Notes: generated by a model not told the origin, from the sequence alone. DNA of 64,000 nucleotides from Thiomargarita sp. (GCA_020726335.1 DYSU01000001.1:26183-90182), one strand, 5' to 3'; shown: positions 8,825 through 17,312, numbered from the stretch's first letter. A program made the numbers and translations.

Positions 8825-9214
8825 ATGGGATTCTTTGATACCTACGGCAAACCAGCAAACGTTAAAAAAGTAGACAAAAAGCTAAGCGCAGAAGAAATGC
8901 TTAAGAAAGGAATCGAACAACAAGAAAAATTGCTCAACGGCGAACAAGTTTTGAACGCAAAAGGCAAGACCATAAGAAGCTGGTTTAGAGATGGACGCTT
9001 TATACCGAGCGTTGGCGTATTTGGTTTGTTTGATGGGAAGGCGTATTCGTTCAAAAAAGGCGATGAAAAAGAGATGCTGTCTGGTTTTAAAATAAGTTTT
9101 GAAGCGGGAGAATTTGCTGGGTATATAAAAGTGCTTGACAAGCGGCGTGAAGAGAACACGGCCAAGTTGATATATGCCAAAAAAGCCAATAAAGAATTGA
9201 AGTTGACGAAATAG
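8825..9214 (+). CDS. small hypothetical protein of atypical composition
   Basis: A 129-residue protein I do not recognise. It is strongly basic, with lysine-rich N- and C-termini, and has no signal peptide or membrane helix. The middle (GRFIPSVGVFGLFDGKAYSF) may form a small beta-rich core. The start is ATG 8825, preceded by AGGAGA; an upstream GTG/ATG-type start at 8780 would read through the promoter. Codon use differs from its neighbours: many AAG, AGA, CTA and ATA codons and an A-rich coding strand. With its isolated promoter this suggests recent acquisition. It faces the ntrX-like gene tail-to-tail, with 138 bases between them. Confidence 0.7.
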   Translation: MGFFDTYGKPANVKKVDKKLSAEEMLKKGIEQQEKLLNGEQVLNAKGKTIRSWFRDGRFIPSVGVFGLFDGKAYSFKKGDEKEMLSGFKISFEAGEFAGYIKVLDKRREENTAKLIYAKKANKELKLTK

Positions 9215-9352
9215 ACTTTGAAACAGATCAAAAATTACTTTTGAAAAAGGATGCTTTTTATAGACTGGGTCATTAATGCGCATGGTGTTGTTTGCCGTGT
9301 GCGGCATGTTTCCAACGGCCATCATGCGCTTAGTTGTTGTTTTATCTCTTCT

Positions 9353-10711
9353 TTATTTCTTGGTTTGTTTGGGGTCGATGTCTAGCGCACGCAATTTGCG
9401 GTATAAATGGGTGCGCTCTAGGCCAACGCGATGGGCCACTTTGCTGACATTGCCGCCCAAATTCTGCAATTGATGCTCTAAATAGGCGCGTTCAAATTGC
9501 TCTCTGGCTTCACGCAAGGGCAGGTCAAAAATCGGCAAACTGCCTTTGGACACCGCCCGCTGTTGGGTGTTGAGCGCAGGCTCGATTTCCTCTGGACCAA
9601 TCTCGGTGTTTTTACCCAAAATCAACAAGCGTTGCACCAAGTTTTTGAGTTCGCGCACGTTGCCCGGCCAATGGTAGTTGCGCAAGCGGTTTTGTGCGGC
9701 AACAGTGAAGCGACGGTAAGGCAAGTTTTCGCGGGCGACAAACAAATTGATATAAAAATCCAACAGTTCTGGTACATCTTCGCAGCGCTCACGCAAGGGC
9801 GGAATGCGCAGTGGCACAATATTGAGGTGGTAATATAAATCTTCGCGCAACCGTCCTGCACTGACCACATGGTCTAAATCGTGGGCAGTGGCGGCGATGA
9901 TGCGCACGTTCAGTGGAATGGTTTGGCTACCGTCTTCGCGCAAAAAAGCTTTGTTTTCAAAACTGCTGAGCAACCGCGCTTGAACGTTGTTGGCGATGTC
10001 GGCGATGTCTTTGACGAACAGCGTGCCGCCTTGGGCTTGTTCTAAGCGCGATGGCTCATGGCTTCTTTCCAGCCCAAACAGCTCGGCCATTTGGTTTTCA
10101 GCCGACATGCCTGCCACGCGCAGGTTGATAAACGGTTTGTCATGGCGGTTGCTGTGGTTGTGAATGTATTGGGCAAATAAGGCGCGGCCTGTGCCTGATT
10201 CGCCGACAATTAACATGGGTGTGTCGTGATGTACCATGCGTTTGACTTGTTCGCGTAAATCGCTGATGGCTTTGCTTCTACCCAAAGGCTCCAACAATGG
10301 CAATAAGTTTTGTTTTAAGCCTGTGTTTTCTTGCTTGAGATTGGACATTTCCAAGGCGCGTTGAATGGTCAACAGCAGTTTTTGCAAGGCAATGGGTTTT
10401 TCAATGAAATCATAAGCACCCAAGCGGGTGGCTTCAACTGCGGTTTCAACCGTGCCGTGGCCTGACATCATGATGACAGGAATATCCAATAAACCGCGCT
10501 CTTGCCATTCTTTGAGCAAAGAAATGCCGTCCATGTCGGGCATCCAAATGTCCAATAACACCAAATCAGGCCGCTGTTCTTGGCGAATTTTGCGCGCTTC
10601 ATTGGCGTTGGCGGCGGTGCTGACGCTAAATCCTTCATCTTCCAATATTTCTTCCAACAAGGAGCAAATATCAGGCTCATCATCGACAATCAATAGATGT
10701 GCATTTGTCAT
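9353..10711 (-). CDS. NtrX-like response regulator with degenerate AAA+ motifs
   Basis: A 452-residue protein with an N-terminal receiver (acidic residues DDE at 10-12, phospho-acceptor Asp54, Lys105), a central AAA+ sigma-54-activator-like domain, and a C-terminal Fis-type helix-turn-helix (GLERTHLYRKLRALDID) typical of NtrX. The central domain is unusual. Walker A reads GESGTGR (Arg176 for Lys). The GAFTGA loop that contacts sigma-54 is replaced by GLERSHEPS. Walker B reads LFVKDI instead of LFLDEI. It probably binds DNA but is unlikely to hydrolyse ATP or open sigma-54 promoters. No ntrY-like sensor gene lies next to it. The start is ATG 10711; an upstream TTG at 10723 is less likely. The gene is divergent from purE. 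Confidence 0.88.
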   Translation of the reverse strand: MTNAHLLIVDDEPDICSLLEEILEDEGFSVSTAANANEARKIRQEQRPDLVLLDIWMPDMDGISLLKEWQERGLLDIPVIMMSGHGTVETAVEATRLGAYDFIEKPIALQKLLLTIQRALEMSNLKQENTGLKQNLLPLLEPLGRSKAISDLREQVKRMVHHDTPMLIVGESGTGRALFAQYIHNHSNRHDKPFINLRVAGMSAENQMAELFGLERSHEPSRLEQAQGGTLFVKDIADIANNVQARLLSSFENKAFLREDGSQTIPLNVRIIAATAHDLDHVVSAGRLREDLYYHLNIVPLRIPPLRERCEDVPELLDFYINLFVARENLPYRRFTVAAQNRLRNYHWPGNVRELKNLVQRLLILGKNTEIGPEEIEPALNTQQRAVSKGSLPIFDLPLREAREQFERAYLEHQLQNLGGNVSKVAHRVGLERTHLYRKLRALDIDPKQTKK

Positions 10712-10761
10712 GTTTAGTACCAAACTTCATTATTTTTATGCAAAGAAAAACACTTTATGAC

Positions 10762-10780
10762 GTGCAGTTTATCACTGCAC
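10762..10780. promoter_or_regulatory. inverted repeat in the ntrX-like/purE divergent region
   Basis: GTGCAGT (10762-10768) and ACTGCAC (10774-10780) form a perfect seven-base inverted repeat with a five-base spacer. It may be an operator or a small hairpin. No known regulator is recognised. Confidence 0.45.
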
Positions 10781-10822
10781 TGGGTCAAAGTCTCTGCAAA
10801 TCAGTGCGTGGGGATAAATTTC

Positions 10823-10860
10823 TTGCTCACTGGATTTTTGAACGTGAGCAAACGTATAAT
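10823..10860 (+). promoter_or_regulatory. purE promoter region with overlapping inverted repeat
   Basis: A perfect eight-base inverted repeat, TTGCTCAC (10823-10830) and GTGAGCAA (10844-10851), lies directly before a consensus -10 box TATAAT (10855-10860), which is 30 bases before the purE ATG. The -35 position overlaps the repeat and is weak, so a protein bound to the repeat could control the promoter. The repeat does not match the PurR consensus I know. Confidence 0.5.
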
Positions 10861-10890
10861 CTGGCTTGAGTTGATTTTCAGGAGTGCAGT

Positions 10891-11394
10891 ATGAGCAAAG
10901 CTTTTGTGGCGGTGTTGATGGGTTCAGATTCTGATTTACCCTTGATGCAAGCGTGTTTGGATGTTTTAACGCAATTGGCCGTGCCATTTGAAGTCAAAAT
11001 CACCTCTGCCCATCGCACCCCAGCGGCCACCCACCGTTATGTTAAAGCGGCGGAACAGCGCGGTTGTGCGGTGTTTATCGCCGCCGCTGGTTTGGCCGCT
11101 CATTTGGCAGGCGCGGTGGCAGGTTTGACTTTAAAACCTGTGATCGGTATACCCATTGATGCAGGCGCATTAAAAGGCTTGGACGCGCTGTTGTCTACGG
11201 TACAAATGCCCGCAGGGATTCCCGTTGCCTGTGTCGCCATCGGCAAAGCGGGGGCGAAAAATGCGGCTTATTTGGCGGCACAAATGTTGGCTTTAAGCGA
11301 TGGCGCGTTGGCTGAGCGCATTGTGGCTGAACGTGCGGCCAATGCCCAAGCGGTGTTGGATAAAGATGCCGCCTTGCAACAGCGTTTCGCCTGA
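10891..11394 (+). CDS. purE: N5-carboxyaminoimidazole ribonucleotide mutase
   Basis: PurE moves the carboxyl group of N5-CAIR to give CAIR in purine synthesis. The 167-residue protein shows the family signature from the start: VLMGSDSDLPLM, SAHRTP around 45, and FIAAAGLAAHLAGAVAG around 70-85, with the class I (bacterial mutase) length. The expected partner purK is not adjacent in this window. AGGAG six bases upstream supports ATG 10891. The stop codon overlaps the start of the next gene by one base (TGATG), implying translational coupling with tsaC. Confidence 0.95.
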   Translation: MSKAFVAVLMGSDSDLPLMQACLDVLTQLAVPFEVKITSAHRTPAATHRYVKAAEQRGCAVFIAAAGLAAHLAGAVAGLTLKPVIGIPIDAGALKGLDALLSTVQMPAGIPVACVAIGKAGAKNAAYLAAQMLALSDGALAERIVAERAANAQAVLDKDAALQQRFA

Positions 11395-11948
11395 TGTCGC
11401 CTTGGCTGTTGTATCAAGTTTGCCATTGTCTCGCGCAAGGTGGGGTGATTGCTTATCCCACCGAAGCGGTCTATGGCTTAGGCTGTGACCCTGATAATTT
11501 CACCGCTGTGTTGCGCTTGCTTGACATCAAACAACGCCCGTGGCGAAAAGGGCTGATTTTATTGGGGGCTGATTTAGCGCAGTTTTCGCCGTATATTTTG
11601 CCGTTGTCGGCTGACAAGGTGCAAAAAATCACGGCACCCCGCCAACGACCTGTCACTTGGTTGGTGCCTGCGCGCATGGATGCACCGTATTGGCTGACGG
11701 GGGAATCCGATTTATTGGCGGTGCGGGTTGCACAGCATCCTGTGGCCAGCCGCTTGTGTCGGCTGTGGGGAAAGCCGCTGGTGTCCACCAGTGCCAATCG
11801 TGCGGGTTTGCCTGCGTTAAAGACCGCAACGCAAGTGCGCCACCAATGGGGACAGCGGTTGGATTGGATTGTCAACGCGCCTGTGGGTGGACAAAACCGC
11901 CCCAGTGAAATTCGCAACGTGCTGAGCGATGAAATCATCCGTTATTAA
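11394..11948 (+). CDS. tsaC: threonylcarbamoyl-AMP synthase (YrdC/Sua5 domain)
   Basis: A 184-residue YrdC-fold protein that makes threonylcarbamoyl-AMP from threonine, bicarbonate and ATP for the t6A modification of ANN-decoding tRNAs. Conserved pieces are IAYPTEAVYGLGCDP (about 18-32), the KQRPWRKGLI segment (about 45-55), and LVSTSANRAGLP (about 130-140). The short single-domain length matches TsaC rather than the longer Sua5. The gene overlaps the purE stop by one base and is read with it. Confidence 0.93.
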   Translation: MSPWLLYQVCHCLAQGGVIAYPTEAVYGLGCDPDNFTAVLRLLDIKQRPWRKGLILLGADLAQFSPYILPLSADKVQKITAPRQRPVTWLVPARMDAPYWLTGESDLLAVRVAQHPVASRLCRLWGKPLVSTSANRAGLPALKTATQVRHQWGQRLDWIVNAPVGGQNRPSEIRNVLSDEIIRY

Positions 11949-12013
11949 ACTTAAAGTTTATCGCGCCGTTATTTCTTGTTAAAATCATTGTCTTTTACCC
12001 GTGTCTAGCCATT

Positions 12014-12373
12014 GTGTCAGAGCCATTACCCCCTTTATTAGATTATTCAACCTTGAGTACACTGCATGGTGTATTCGGTGCAAAATTGGTGTTGTTGATT
12101 GACCAGTTTATTTTGCACACCGATACTTTGCTGAGCGACATTACGGCGGCCATTGATAAAGCCAATGCGGAAGATTTGTATTTTAAAGGACAGCAATTTA
12201 AAGGCACCAGTTTGCAAATGGGTGCCAGCCAAGTGGGCAAACGTTGTGCTGAACTGGAATTGTTGGCGGAACACCAGCAAATGCAACACACGGTTTTGTT
12301 GCTGGAAAAGTTGAAACAAGAAGTCAACGCCACCAACCAAGCATTGATCCATTTTAAACAAAAACTGACTTAA
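12014..12373 (+). CDS. HPt-like domain protein lacking the phospho-histidine
   Basis: A 119-residue, all-helical protein that resembles histidine-phosphotransfer (HPt) domains: an N-terminal helix pair, then GQQFKGTSLQMGA (59-71), which matches the HPt core AHxLKGSSxxxGA, then a final helical pair. The residue at the histidine position is Gln60, and no other histidine fits, so it cannot carry phosphate in the normal way. It may be a structural decoy or an anti-phosphotransfer protein (inference). The start is a GTG at 12014 with no clear ribosome site. It lies between tsaC and rnfA, 48 bases before rnfA. Confidence 0.7.
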   Translation: MSEPLPPLLDYSTLSTLHGVFGAKLVLLIDQFILHTDTLLSDITAAIDKANAEDLYFKGQQFKGTSLQMGASQVGKRCAELELLAEHQQMQHTVLLLEKLKQEVNATNQALIHFKQKLT

Positions 12374-12421
12374 GCTTTGACTTTTGTTATAGTATTACAT
12401 CTCATCACGCTATTGATTCTT

Positions 12422-13000
12422 ATGAACGAATATCTTTTGATTTTTATCGGCACGGTGCTGGTCAACAACATCATTTTGGTCAAGTTTTTAGGCTTGTGTC
12501 CGTTCATGAGCGTTTCGACCAAATATGAAACTGCGTGGGGCATGGGCTTGGCCACCATGTTTGTGTTGACCTTGTCCTCTATTTGCAGTTATTTGTTGCA
12601 TCGGTATTTATTGGTGCCATTTGAATTGGAATATCTGCGCATCATCGGCTTTATTTTGGTCATCGCCTCGGTGGTGCAGTTTACCGAAACCGTGCTTCAT
12701 AAAACCAGCCCGTTGTTGCACCAAGTATTGGGCATTTTTCTGCCCTTGATCACGGTCAACTGTGCAGTATTGGGCGTGGCGTTGTTGAACATTCAGCAAC
12801 AGAACAATCTATTGCAGTCTGCTGCCTTTGGTTTGGGTGCAGCCGCAGGCTTCACTTTGGTGTTGGCCTTGTTTGCCGCGATGCGCCAAAGACTGAACGC
12901 CGCCGATGTACCATGGGCCTTCAAAGGCGCGCCGATTGCGTTGATTACCGCAAGTTTTATGGCAGTGGCTTTCAGTGGTTTCAGTGGTTTGGTCAAATAA
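12422..13000 (+). CDS. rnfA: Rnf electron transport complex subunit A
   Basis: A 192-residue integral membrane subunit with six predicted helices. The start sequence [32 protein letters not shown] is diagnostic; its Cys ([14 protein letters not shown]) and a second one in [11 protein letters not shown] belong to the membrane-embedded iron-sulfur site shared by RnfA and RnfE. The complex couples electron transfer between ferredoxin or NADH and other carriers to ion movement, or, as RsxABCDGE, keeps SoxR reduced. I chose ATG 12422 over a GTG/ATG-type codon at 12377 because the family begins here. It starts the rnfABCDG run. Confidence 0.97.
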   Translation: MNEYLLIFIGTVLVNNIILVKFLGLCPFMSVSTKYETAWGMGLATMFVLTLSSICSYLLHRYLLVPFELEYLRIIGFILVIASVVQFTETVLHKTSPLLHQVLGIFLPLITVNCAVLGVALLNIQQQNNLLQSAAFGLGAAAGFTLVLALFAAMRQRLNAADVPWAFKGAPIALITASFMAVAFSGFSGLVK

Positions 13001-13013
13001 CAGAGAAAACAGC

Positions 13014-13568
13014 ATGATAACGGCAATTACCAGTATGGCGGGGCTGGCTCTGATTTTCGGGCTGATTTTAAGCTATGCTGCGTTTCGCTTCAAAGTTGAA
13101 GGCAATCCTGTGGTGGAAAAATTGGACGAGCTGTTGCCGCAAAGCCAATGCGGTAAATGCGGATACCCCGGTTGCAGACCCTATGCCGAAGCCATCATCA
13201 ACGCCAACGCGCTGATTAATTTATGTTCACCCGGGGGCGAAAACACCGTTCATTCGATTGCCGATTTATTAAACCGCGATTTTGTGCCGCTTGACCAAAG
13301 TACAGTGGTTGACAACAGAAAAACATGGGCAGTGATTGATGAACAAAAATGTATCGGTTGCACTTTGTGCATTCAAGCCTGTCCTGTCGATGCGATTGTC
13401 GGTTCTGCCAAACAAATGCACACCGTCATCACCGCCGAATGCACAGGCTGTGAAAAATGTTTGCCGCCTTGTCCTGTGGCCTGCATCACCATGGTCAAAG
13501 AAACCCCCTCACTGGCTTTGTGGCATTGGCCTTTGCCATGTGGCGCAATCTCACAAAAGGCGGCCTGA
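13014..13568 (+). CDS. rnfB: Rnf complex iron-sulfur subunit B
   Basis: The protein has 184 residues. A single N-terminal membrane helix (about 5-25) is followed by the CGKCGYPGC cluster motif (about 43-51) and two ferredoxin-type 4Fe-4S motifs, [12 protein letters not shown] and [12 protein letters not shown]. RnfB is the cytoplasmic entry point that passes electrons toward RnfC/RnfD. The C-terminal extension after the last cluster is short. The ATG at 13014 lies 13 bases after the rnfA stop. The rnfC ATG begins one base after its own stop. Confidence 0.97.
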   Translation: MITAITSMAGLALIFGLILSYAAFRFKVEGNPVVEKLDELLPQSQCGKCGYPGCRPYAEAIINANALINLCSPGGENTVHSIADLLNRDFVPLDQSTVVDNRKTWAVIDEQKCIGCTLCIQACPVDAIVGSAKQMHTVITAECTGCEKCLPPCPVACITMVKETPSLALWHWPLPCGAISQKAA

Positions 13569-13569
13569 C

Positions 13570-15138
13570 ATGTTATGGACATTTCACGGTGGTTTGCATT
13601 TAGACGACCATAAAGCCCTCAGTGCCAACAAAGCACAAATACCCATGCTGTTGCCTGACGTTTTGATTTTACCCTTGCAACAACACATCGGCCTGCCCGC
13701 CACGCCATTCATTCAAGTGGGCGACAACGTGCTAAAAGGCCAGATGATCGCCCATTGTGGCAGTCGTTTTACCCCCCATCCGCGCAGTGCGCCGATTCAC
13801 GCCCCCACCTCTGGCACGGTGTTGGCGATTGAAGACCATCCCGTGTTACATCCTTCAGGTTTAAGCGCGCCCTGTGTGGTGATTCAAACCGATGGCCAAG
13901 AACAATGGCGCGAACGCCAGCCCATTGATGATTTTCTCCATGCAGAACGCGCTGTATTGCACCGCGCCGTGATGAAAGCGGGGATAGTCGGATTGGGCGG
14001 CGCGGGTTTTCCATCGCATTTAAAGCTTGAACCCAACAGCATAGACACCTTAATCATCAACGGTGCAGAATGTGAGCCGTATATCACCTGCGATGACCAT
14101 TTGATGCAACATAACAGCGATGAAGTGGTGCAAGGTGCGTGCATCTTCGCCCGCATTATCGGCGGCGTGAAACGCTGTATCATTGCGATTGAAGACAACA
14201 AACCGCAGGCATTGGCGGCGATACAGCAGAGCGTGGCACAACTGCAATGCAAAACGCCCATTGTAGTCATCGCCATACCCACACTATACCCCACGGGCGG
14301 CGAACGCCAGTTGATCAAAGTGTTGACGGGCAAAGAAGTGCCGCTGGGCAAAATTCCCGCCCACTTGAACATCATCATGCACAACGTCGCCACCAGCGCG
14401 GCGGTCTATCGCGCCGTGGCCAAAGATGAACCCATGATAGCGCGGCTGGTGACGGTTACAGGCAAAGCCGTGAAAAACGCGGGCAATGTGTCGGTGTTGC
14501 TTGGCACGCCAATTGACTCGCTTTTGCGCCACTGCGGCTGTGACCGCCAAAACGCGCCCGTGATGATAGGCGGCCCCATGATGGGAATGCAGGCCACCAC
14601 CGCCATGCCCGTGATCAAAACCACCAATTGCATTTTGGCTTATGATTCAACCGAAATGCCCGCCCAACAGCAAGCCCGTGCGTGCATACGCTGTGGTCGT
14701 TGCGCCGATGTTTGCCCCGTACAATTGTTGCCGCAACAACTGTATTGGTACACAAAAACCAAAGATTTCAATCAATTAGAACAACATAACCTGAATGCCT
14801 GCATAGAATGCGGTTGTTGTGCCTATGTTTGTCCCAGCCATATCCCCTTGGTACAATACTATCGCCATGCCAAAAGCGGGGTGCGGCAAAGAGCTGTGGA
14901 CAAAAAAAACGCGGAAATCGCCAAACGGCGCAATGAATTCAAACTGTTCCGTTTGGAACGGGAAAAAGCCGAACGCCAAGCCCGCCATGAAGCCAAGAAA
15001 GCCCGCACATTGAACAAAACCGAAAAACCCGAAGATAACAGCGATAAACAAGCGTTGATTCAAGCGGCCATCGCCCGTGCCAAAGCAAAAAAAGCCGCCC
15101 AACAAGCCCAGCAGAATCAGGATAACACCGCCTTATGA
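13570..15138 (+). CDS. rnfC: Rnf complex subunit C (NADH/flavin/4Fe-4S subunit)
   Basis: A 522-residue peripheral subunit. The start MLWTFHGGLHLDDHK is typical of RnfC. The glycine-rich nucleotide/FMN-binding segment AGIVGLGGAGFPSHLKL lies at about 136-152. The SLBB-like region follows, and two 4Fe-4S motifs, CIRCGRCADVCP and CIECGCCAYVCP, lie at about 375-430. The C-terminal 90 residues are Lys/Ala/Glu/Gln-rich and low in complexity, as in many gammaproteobacterial RnfC proteins. An in-frame ATG at 13336 lies inside rnfB and is not the start. The stop overlaps the rnfD start (ATGATG). Confidence 0.97.
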   Translation: MLWTFHGGLHLDDHKALSANKAQIPMLLPDVLILPLQQHIGLPATPFIQVGDNVLKGQMIAHCGSRFTPHPRSAPIHAPTSGTVLAIEDHPVLHPSGLSAPCVVIQTDGQEQWRERQPIDDFLHAERAVLHRAVMKAGIVGLGGAGFPSHLKLEPNSIDTLIINGAECEPYITCDDHLMQHNSDEVVQGACIFARIIGGVKRCIIAIEDNKPQALAAIQQSVAQLQCKTPIVVIAIPTLYPTGGERQLIKVLTGKEVPLGKIPAHLNIIMHNVATSAAVYRAVAKDEPMIARLVTVTGKAVKNAGNVSVLLGTPIDSLLRHCGCDRQNAPVMIGGPMMGMQATTAMPVIKTTNCILAYDSTEMPAQQQARACIRCGRCADVCPVQLLPQQLYWYTKTKDFNQLEQHNLNACIECGCCAYVCPSHIPLVQYYRHAKSGVRQRAVDKKNAEIAKRRNEFKLFRLEREKAERQARHEAKKARTLNKTEKPEDNSDKQALIQAAIARAKAKKAAQQAQQNQDNTAL

Positions 15139-16199
15139 TGAATGCGTTGCCCACCAGTTCCCCTTTTGTTCACAGCGATAACCAAGTGCAATCCCTCATG
15201 TTGCAGGTGTTGGCCGCGCTGTTGCCCGGTCTTATGGCCTATATTTATTTTTTCGGTTGGGGGGTGCTGATTAACCTGTGCTATGCTTCAGTGCTGGCGT
15301 TGGCTTTGGAAGCTTTAATGCTGTGGTTGCGTCGTCGTCCGCTGTTGACCACGTTAAGCGATGGCAGTGTGTTAGTCACTGCATCGTTGTTGGCTTTGGC
15401 TTTGCCGCCGCTGGCACCGTGGTGGTTGCTGTTCATCGGTTTGATTTTCGCTGTGGTGTTTGCCAAACATTTATACGGCGGTTTGGGGCAAAATTTATTC
15501 AACCCCGCGATGGTGGCTTATGCGGTGCTGTTGATTTCCTTTCCCGCGCAAATGAGCTTTTGGCCTGTGATTGCAGAACTCAGCCATTATCAGCCCAGCT
15601 TTATCGACAGCTTCAAATTGATTTTTTTTGAAACCCTGCCCACAGGTTTTGGTTTGGACGCGCTGACTTCGGCCACGTCGTTGGACACCATGAAAAACTT
15701 GCTCGATCAAGCACAAAACATTGCGATGATTAAAAAAGAACCGATTTTTGGCGACTTTGGCGCGAAGGGTTGGGAATGGATTAATAACGGTTATTTATTG
15801 GGCGGATTGTGGTTGATTTATCGCGGCGTGATTCGCTGGCATATTCCTGTTGCGGTGTTGGGCAGCTTGTTTTTGACCGCCACTTTGTTTTTCTTTTTGG
15901 ATTCGGATGTTCACCCCTCGCCTCTGTTTCATATGTTCAGCGGCGCGGCCATTTTAGGGGCATTTTTCATTGCCACCGACCCCGTCACAGCGGCCACATC
16001 AACCAAAGGCAAGCTGATTTTCGGCTTTGGCATCGGGGTGTTGATTTACGTCATTCGCACATGGGGCAGTTATCCCGATGCCGTGGCTTTTTCGGTTTTA
16101 ATCATGAATATGTTTGTTCCCATGCTGGATTATTACAGCAAACCACGGGTGTTTGGCACCACAAACCACCCGATGAAGAATGATGACCATGCCGTATAA
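15135..16199 (+). CDS. rnfD: Rnf complex membrane subunit D (FMN-binding)
   Basis: A 354-residue membrane protein with about nine helices. The covalent FMN site is the threonine in TSAT (178-181, GFGLDALTSATSLDTM), matching the [ST]xAT flavinylation motif used by ApbE. Other family segments are GGLGQNLFNPAMVAYAVLL and the ATDPVTAATS loop. ATG codons at 15135 and 15138 overlap the rnfC stop. A gene for the ApbE enzyme needed to load the flavin lies 3.1 kb downstream on the other strand. Confidence 0.96.
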   Translation: MMNALPTSSPFVHSDNQVQSLMLQVLAALLPGLMAYIYFFGWGVLINLCYASVLALALEALMLWLRRRPLLTTLSDGSVLVTASLLALALPPLAPWWLLFIGLIFAVVFAKHLYGGLGQNLFNPAMVAYAVLLISFPAQMSFWPVIAELSHYQPSFIDSFKLIFFETLPTGFGLDALTSATSLDTMKNLLDQAQNIAMIKKEPIFGDFGAKGWEWINNGYLLGGLWLIYRGVIRWHIPVAVLGSLFLTATLFFFLDSDVHPSPLFHMFSGAAILGAFFIATDPVTAATSTKGKLIFGFGIGVLIYVIRTWGSYPDAVAFSVLIMNMFVPMLDYYSKPRVFGTTNHPMKNDDHAV

Positions 16200-16800
16200 A
16201 ACTATTTTCAATACCAGTTTAACTTTGATGTTGTTTGCCATTGTGGGCAGCGGTTTGGTGGCATTCAGTTATCAACAAACCGAAAGTCAAATTGAACGCA
16301 ATCAACGCCAAGCGTTGTTGAATACTTTGACGGATTTAATCCCCACGGGGTTGTATGATAATGATTTAATTCAAGATACCATTGAAGTGGCCAACGTCGG
16401 CCAATTGGGTAGCCATGAACCCGTTGCCCTTTATCGCGCTCGTATGAACGGCCAGCCTGTGGCGGTGGCGTTTAAACCGACGGCCCGCGATGGCTACAGT
16501 GGCGACATTCAATTGTTGGTTGCCATCCACTATGATGGCCGTTTGTTGGGCGTGCGGGTGTTGAGCCATCAGGAAACCCCGGGTTTGGGCGATAAAATTG
16601 AGTTGCGCCGTTCTAATTGGCTGTTGGCTTTTAATGACAAATCACTCAACCAACCGTCTGAAGATTTGTGGAAAGTCAAGCGCGATGGGGGTGTGTTTGA
16701 CCAATTCACGGGCGCGACCATCAGCCCGCGTGCAGTGGTCAAAGCCGTCAAATTAAGTTTGGATTTTTTTCAAGTCAACCGTGATAAGTTGTTTCAATGA
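16180..16800 (+). CDS. rnfG: Rnf complex periplasmic-facing subunit G (FMN-binding)
   Basis: A 206-residue single-pass protein: N-terminal helix (about 11-31), then an FMN-bind domain with QETPGLGDKI (131-140) and the flavinylation motif TGAT (177-180, FTGATISPRAVV). FMN is joined to Thr180 by ApbE. ATG codons occur at 16180, 16183 and 16189, all overlapping the rnfD end; 16189 gives the most typical N-terminus, but the choice is not decided by the sequence. RnfG is normally followed by RnfE. Here a lipoprotein gene overlaps its stop instead. Confidence 0.96.
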   Translation: MMTMPYKTIFNTSLTLMLFAIVGSGLVAFSYQQTESQIERNQRQALLNTLTDLIPTGLYDNDLIQDTIEVANVGQLGSHEPVALYRARMNGQPVAVAFKPTARDGYSGDIQLLVAIHYDGRLLGVRVLSHQETPGLGDKIELRRSNWLLAFNDKSLNQPSEDLWKVKRDGGVFDQFTGATISPRAVVKAVKLSLDFFQVNRDKLFQ

Positions 16801-17312
16801 TGGCAAACAGGGCGTTATCCAAATTCATCACGTTGCTGGGCATATTGGCCATGAGCAGTGCCTGTATTCCCACTTCTGTCCAAGATGAAAATAAAATCAT
16901 TGCAGTGCCTGACAAGGCAACCGTCAAGATCATAACCACCGATGGCTACAGTTTTTCTTCAGGCTGGGTGAACCCCGATTGGCTTGAAATTCCGCAACAA
17001 GGCTGGACGCGCACCGAAATCATCCATGCCAGCACGCAAATGCGCGCCGCCTATCCTGTTGAAGTCAATGTGGTGGTGCAAGGCTTGTTGCACCATTGCG
17101 AACAAATCCAAGCCATTTATGACCAACAACATGACGGCTTGTTTTCTCTGGCGGTTTTCAGCGGCAAAGAGGGCGGAAAAGACGATTGCCCTGTGGAAAA
17201 ATTTGAAATCATGGTGCCATTAGACCTGTCTTTTGCGCGTTCGGGTTTTTATCATGTTGAAGTCAACAGCCAAGTCACTTGGTTTGAATTATTGGTTGAC
17301 AATCAGTTATGA
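16797..17312 (+). CDS. lipoprotein in the rnfE position of the rnf operon
   Basis: A 171-residue protein with a lipoprotein signal peptide: positive N-terminus, hydrophobic ITLLGILA, then lipobox MSSAC with Cys23 as the lipidated residue. The mature part has no motif I recognise; short stretches such as WTRTEIIHASTQMRAAYP and the C-terminal beta-like segment suggest a small globular periplasmic domain. Its ATG overlaps the rnfG stop (ATGA), so it is translated with the Rnf genes. It takes the place where rnfE would be expected but is not related to RnfE, which is a polytopic membrane protein. Its 3' end overlaps the convergent lytic transglycosylase gene by ten bases. A role with Rnf is inference. 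Confidence 0.8.
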   Translation: MMANRALSKFITLLGILAMSSACIPTSVQDENKIIAVPDKATVKIITTDGYSFSSGWVNPDWLEIPQQGWTRTEIIHASTQMRAAYPVEVNVVVQGLLHHCEQIQAIYDQQHDGLFSLAVFSGKEGGKDDCPVEKFEIMVPLDLSFARSGFYHVEVNSQVTWFELLVDNQL

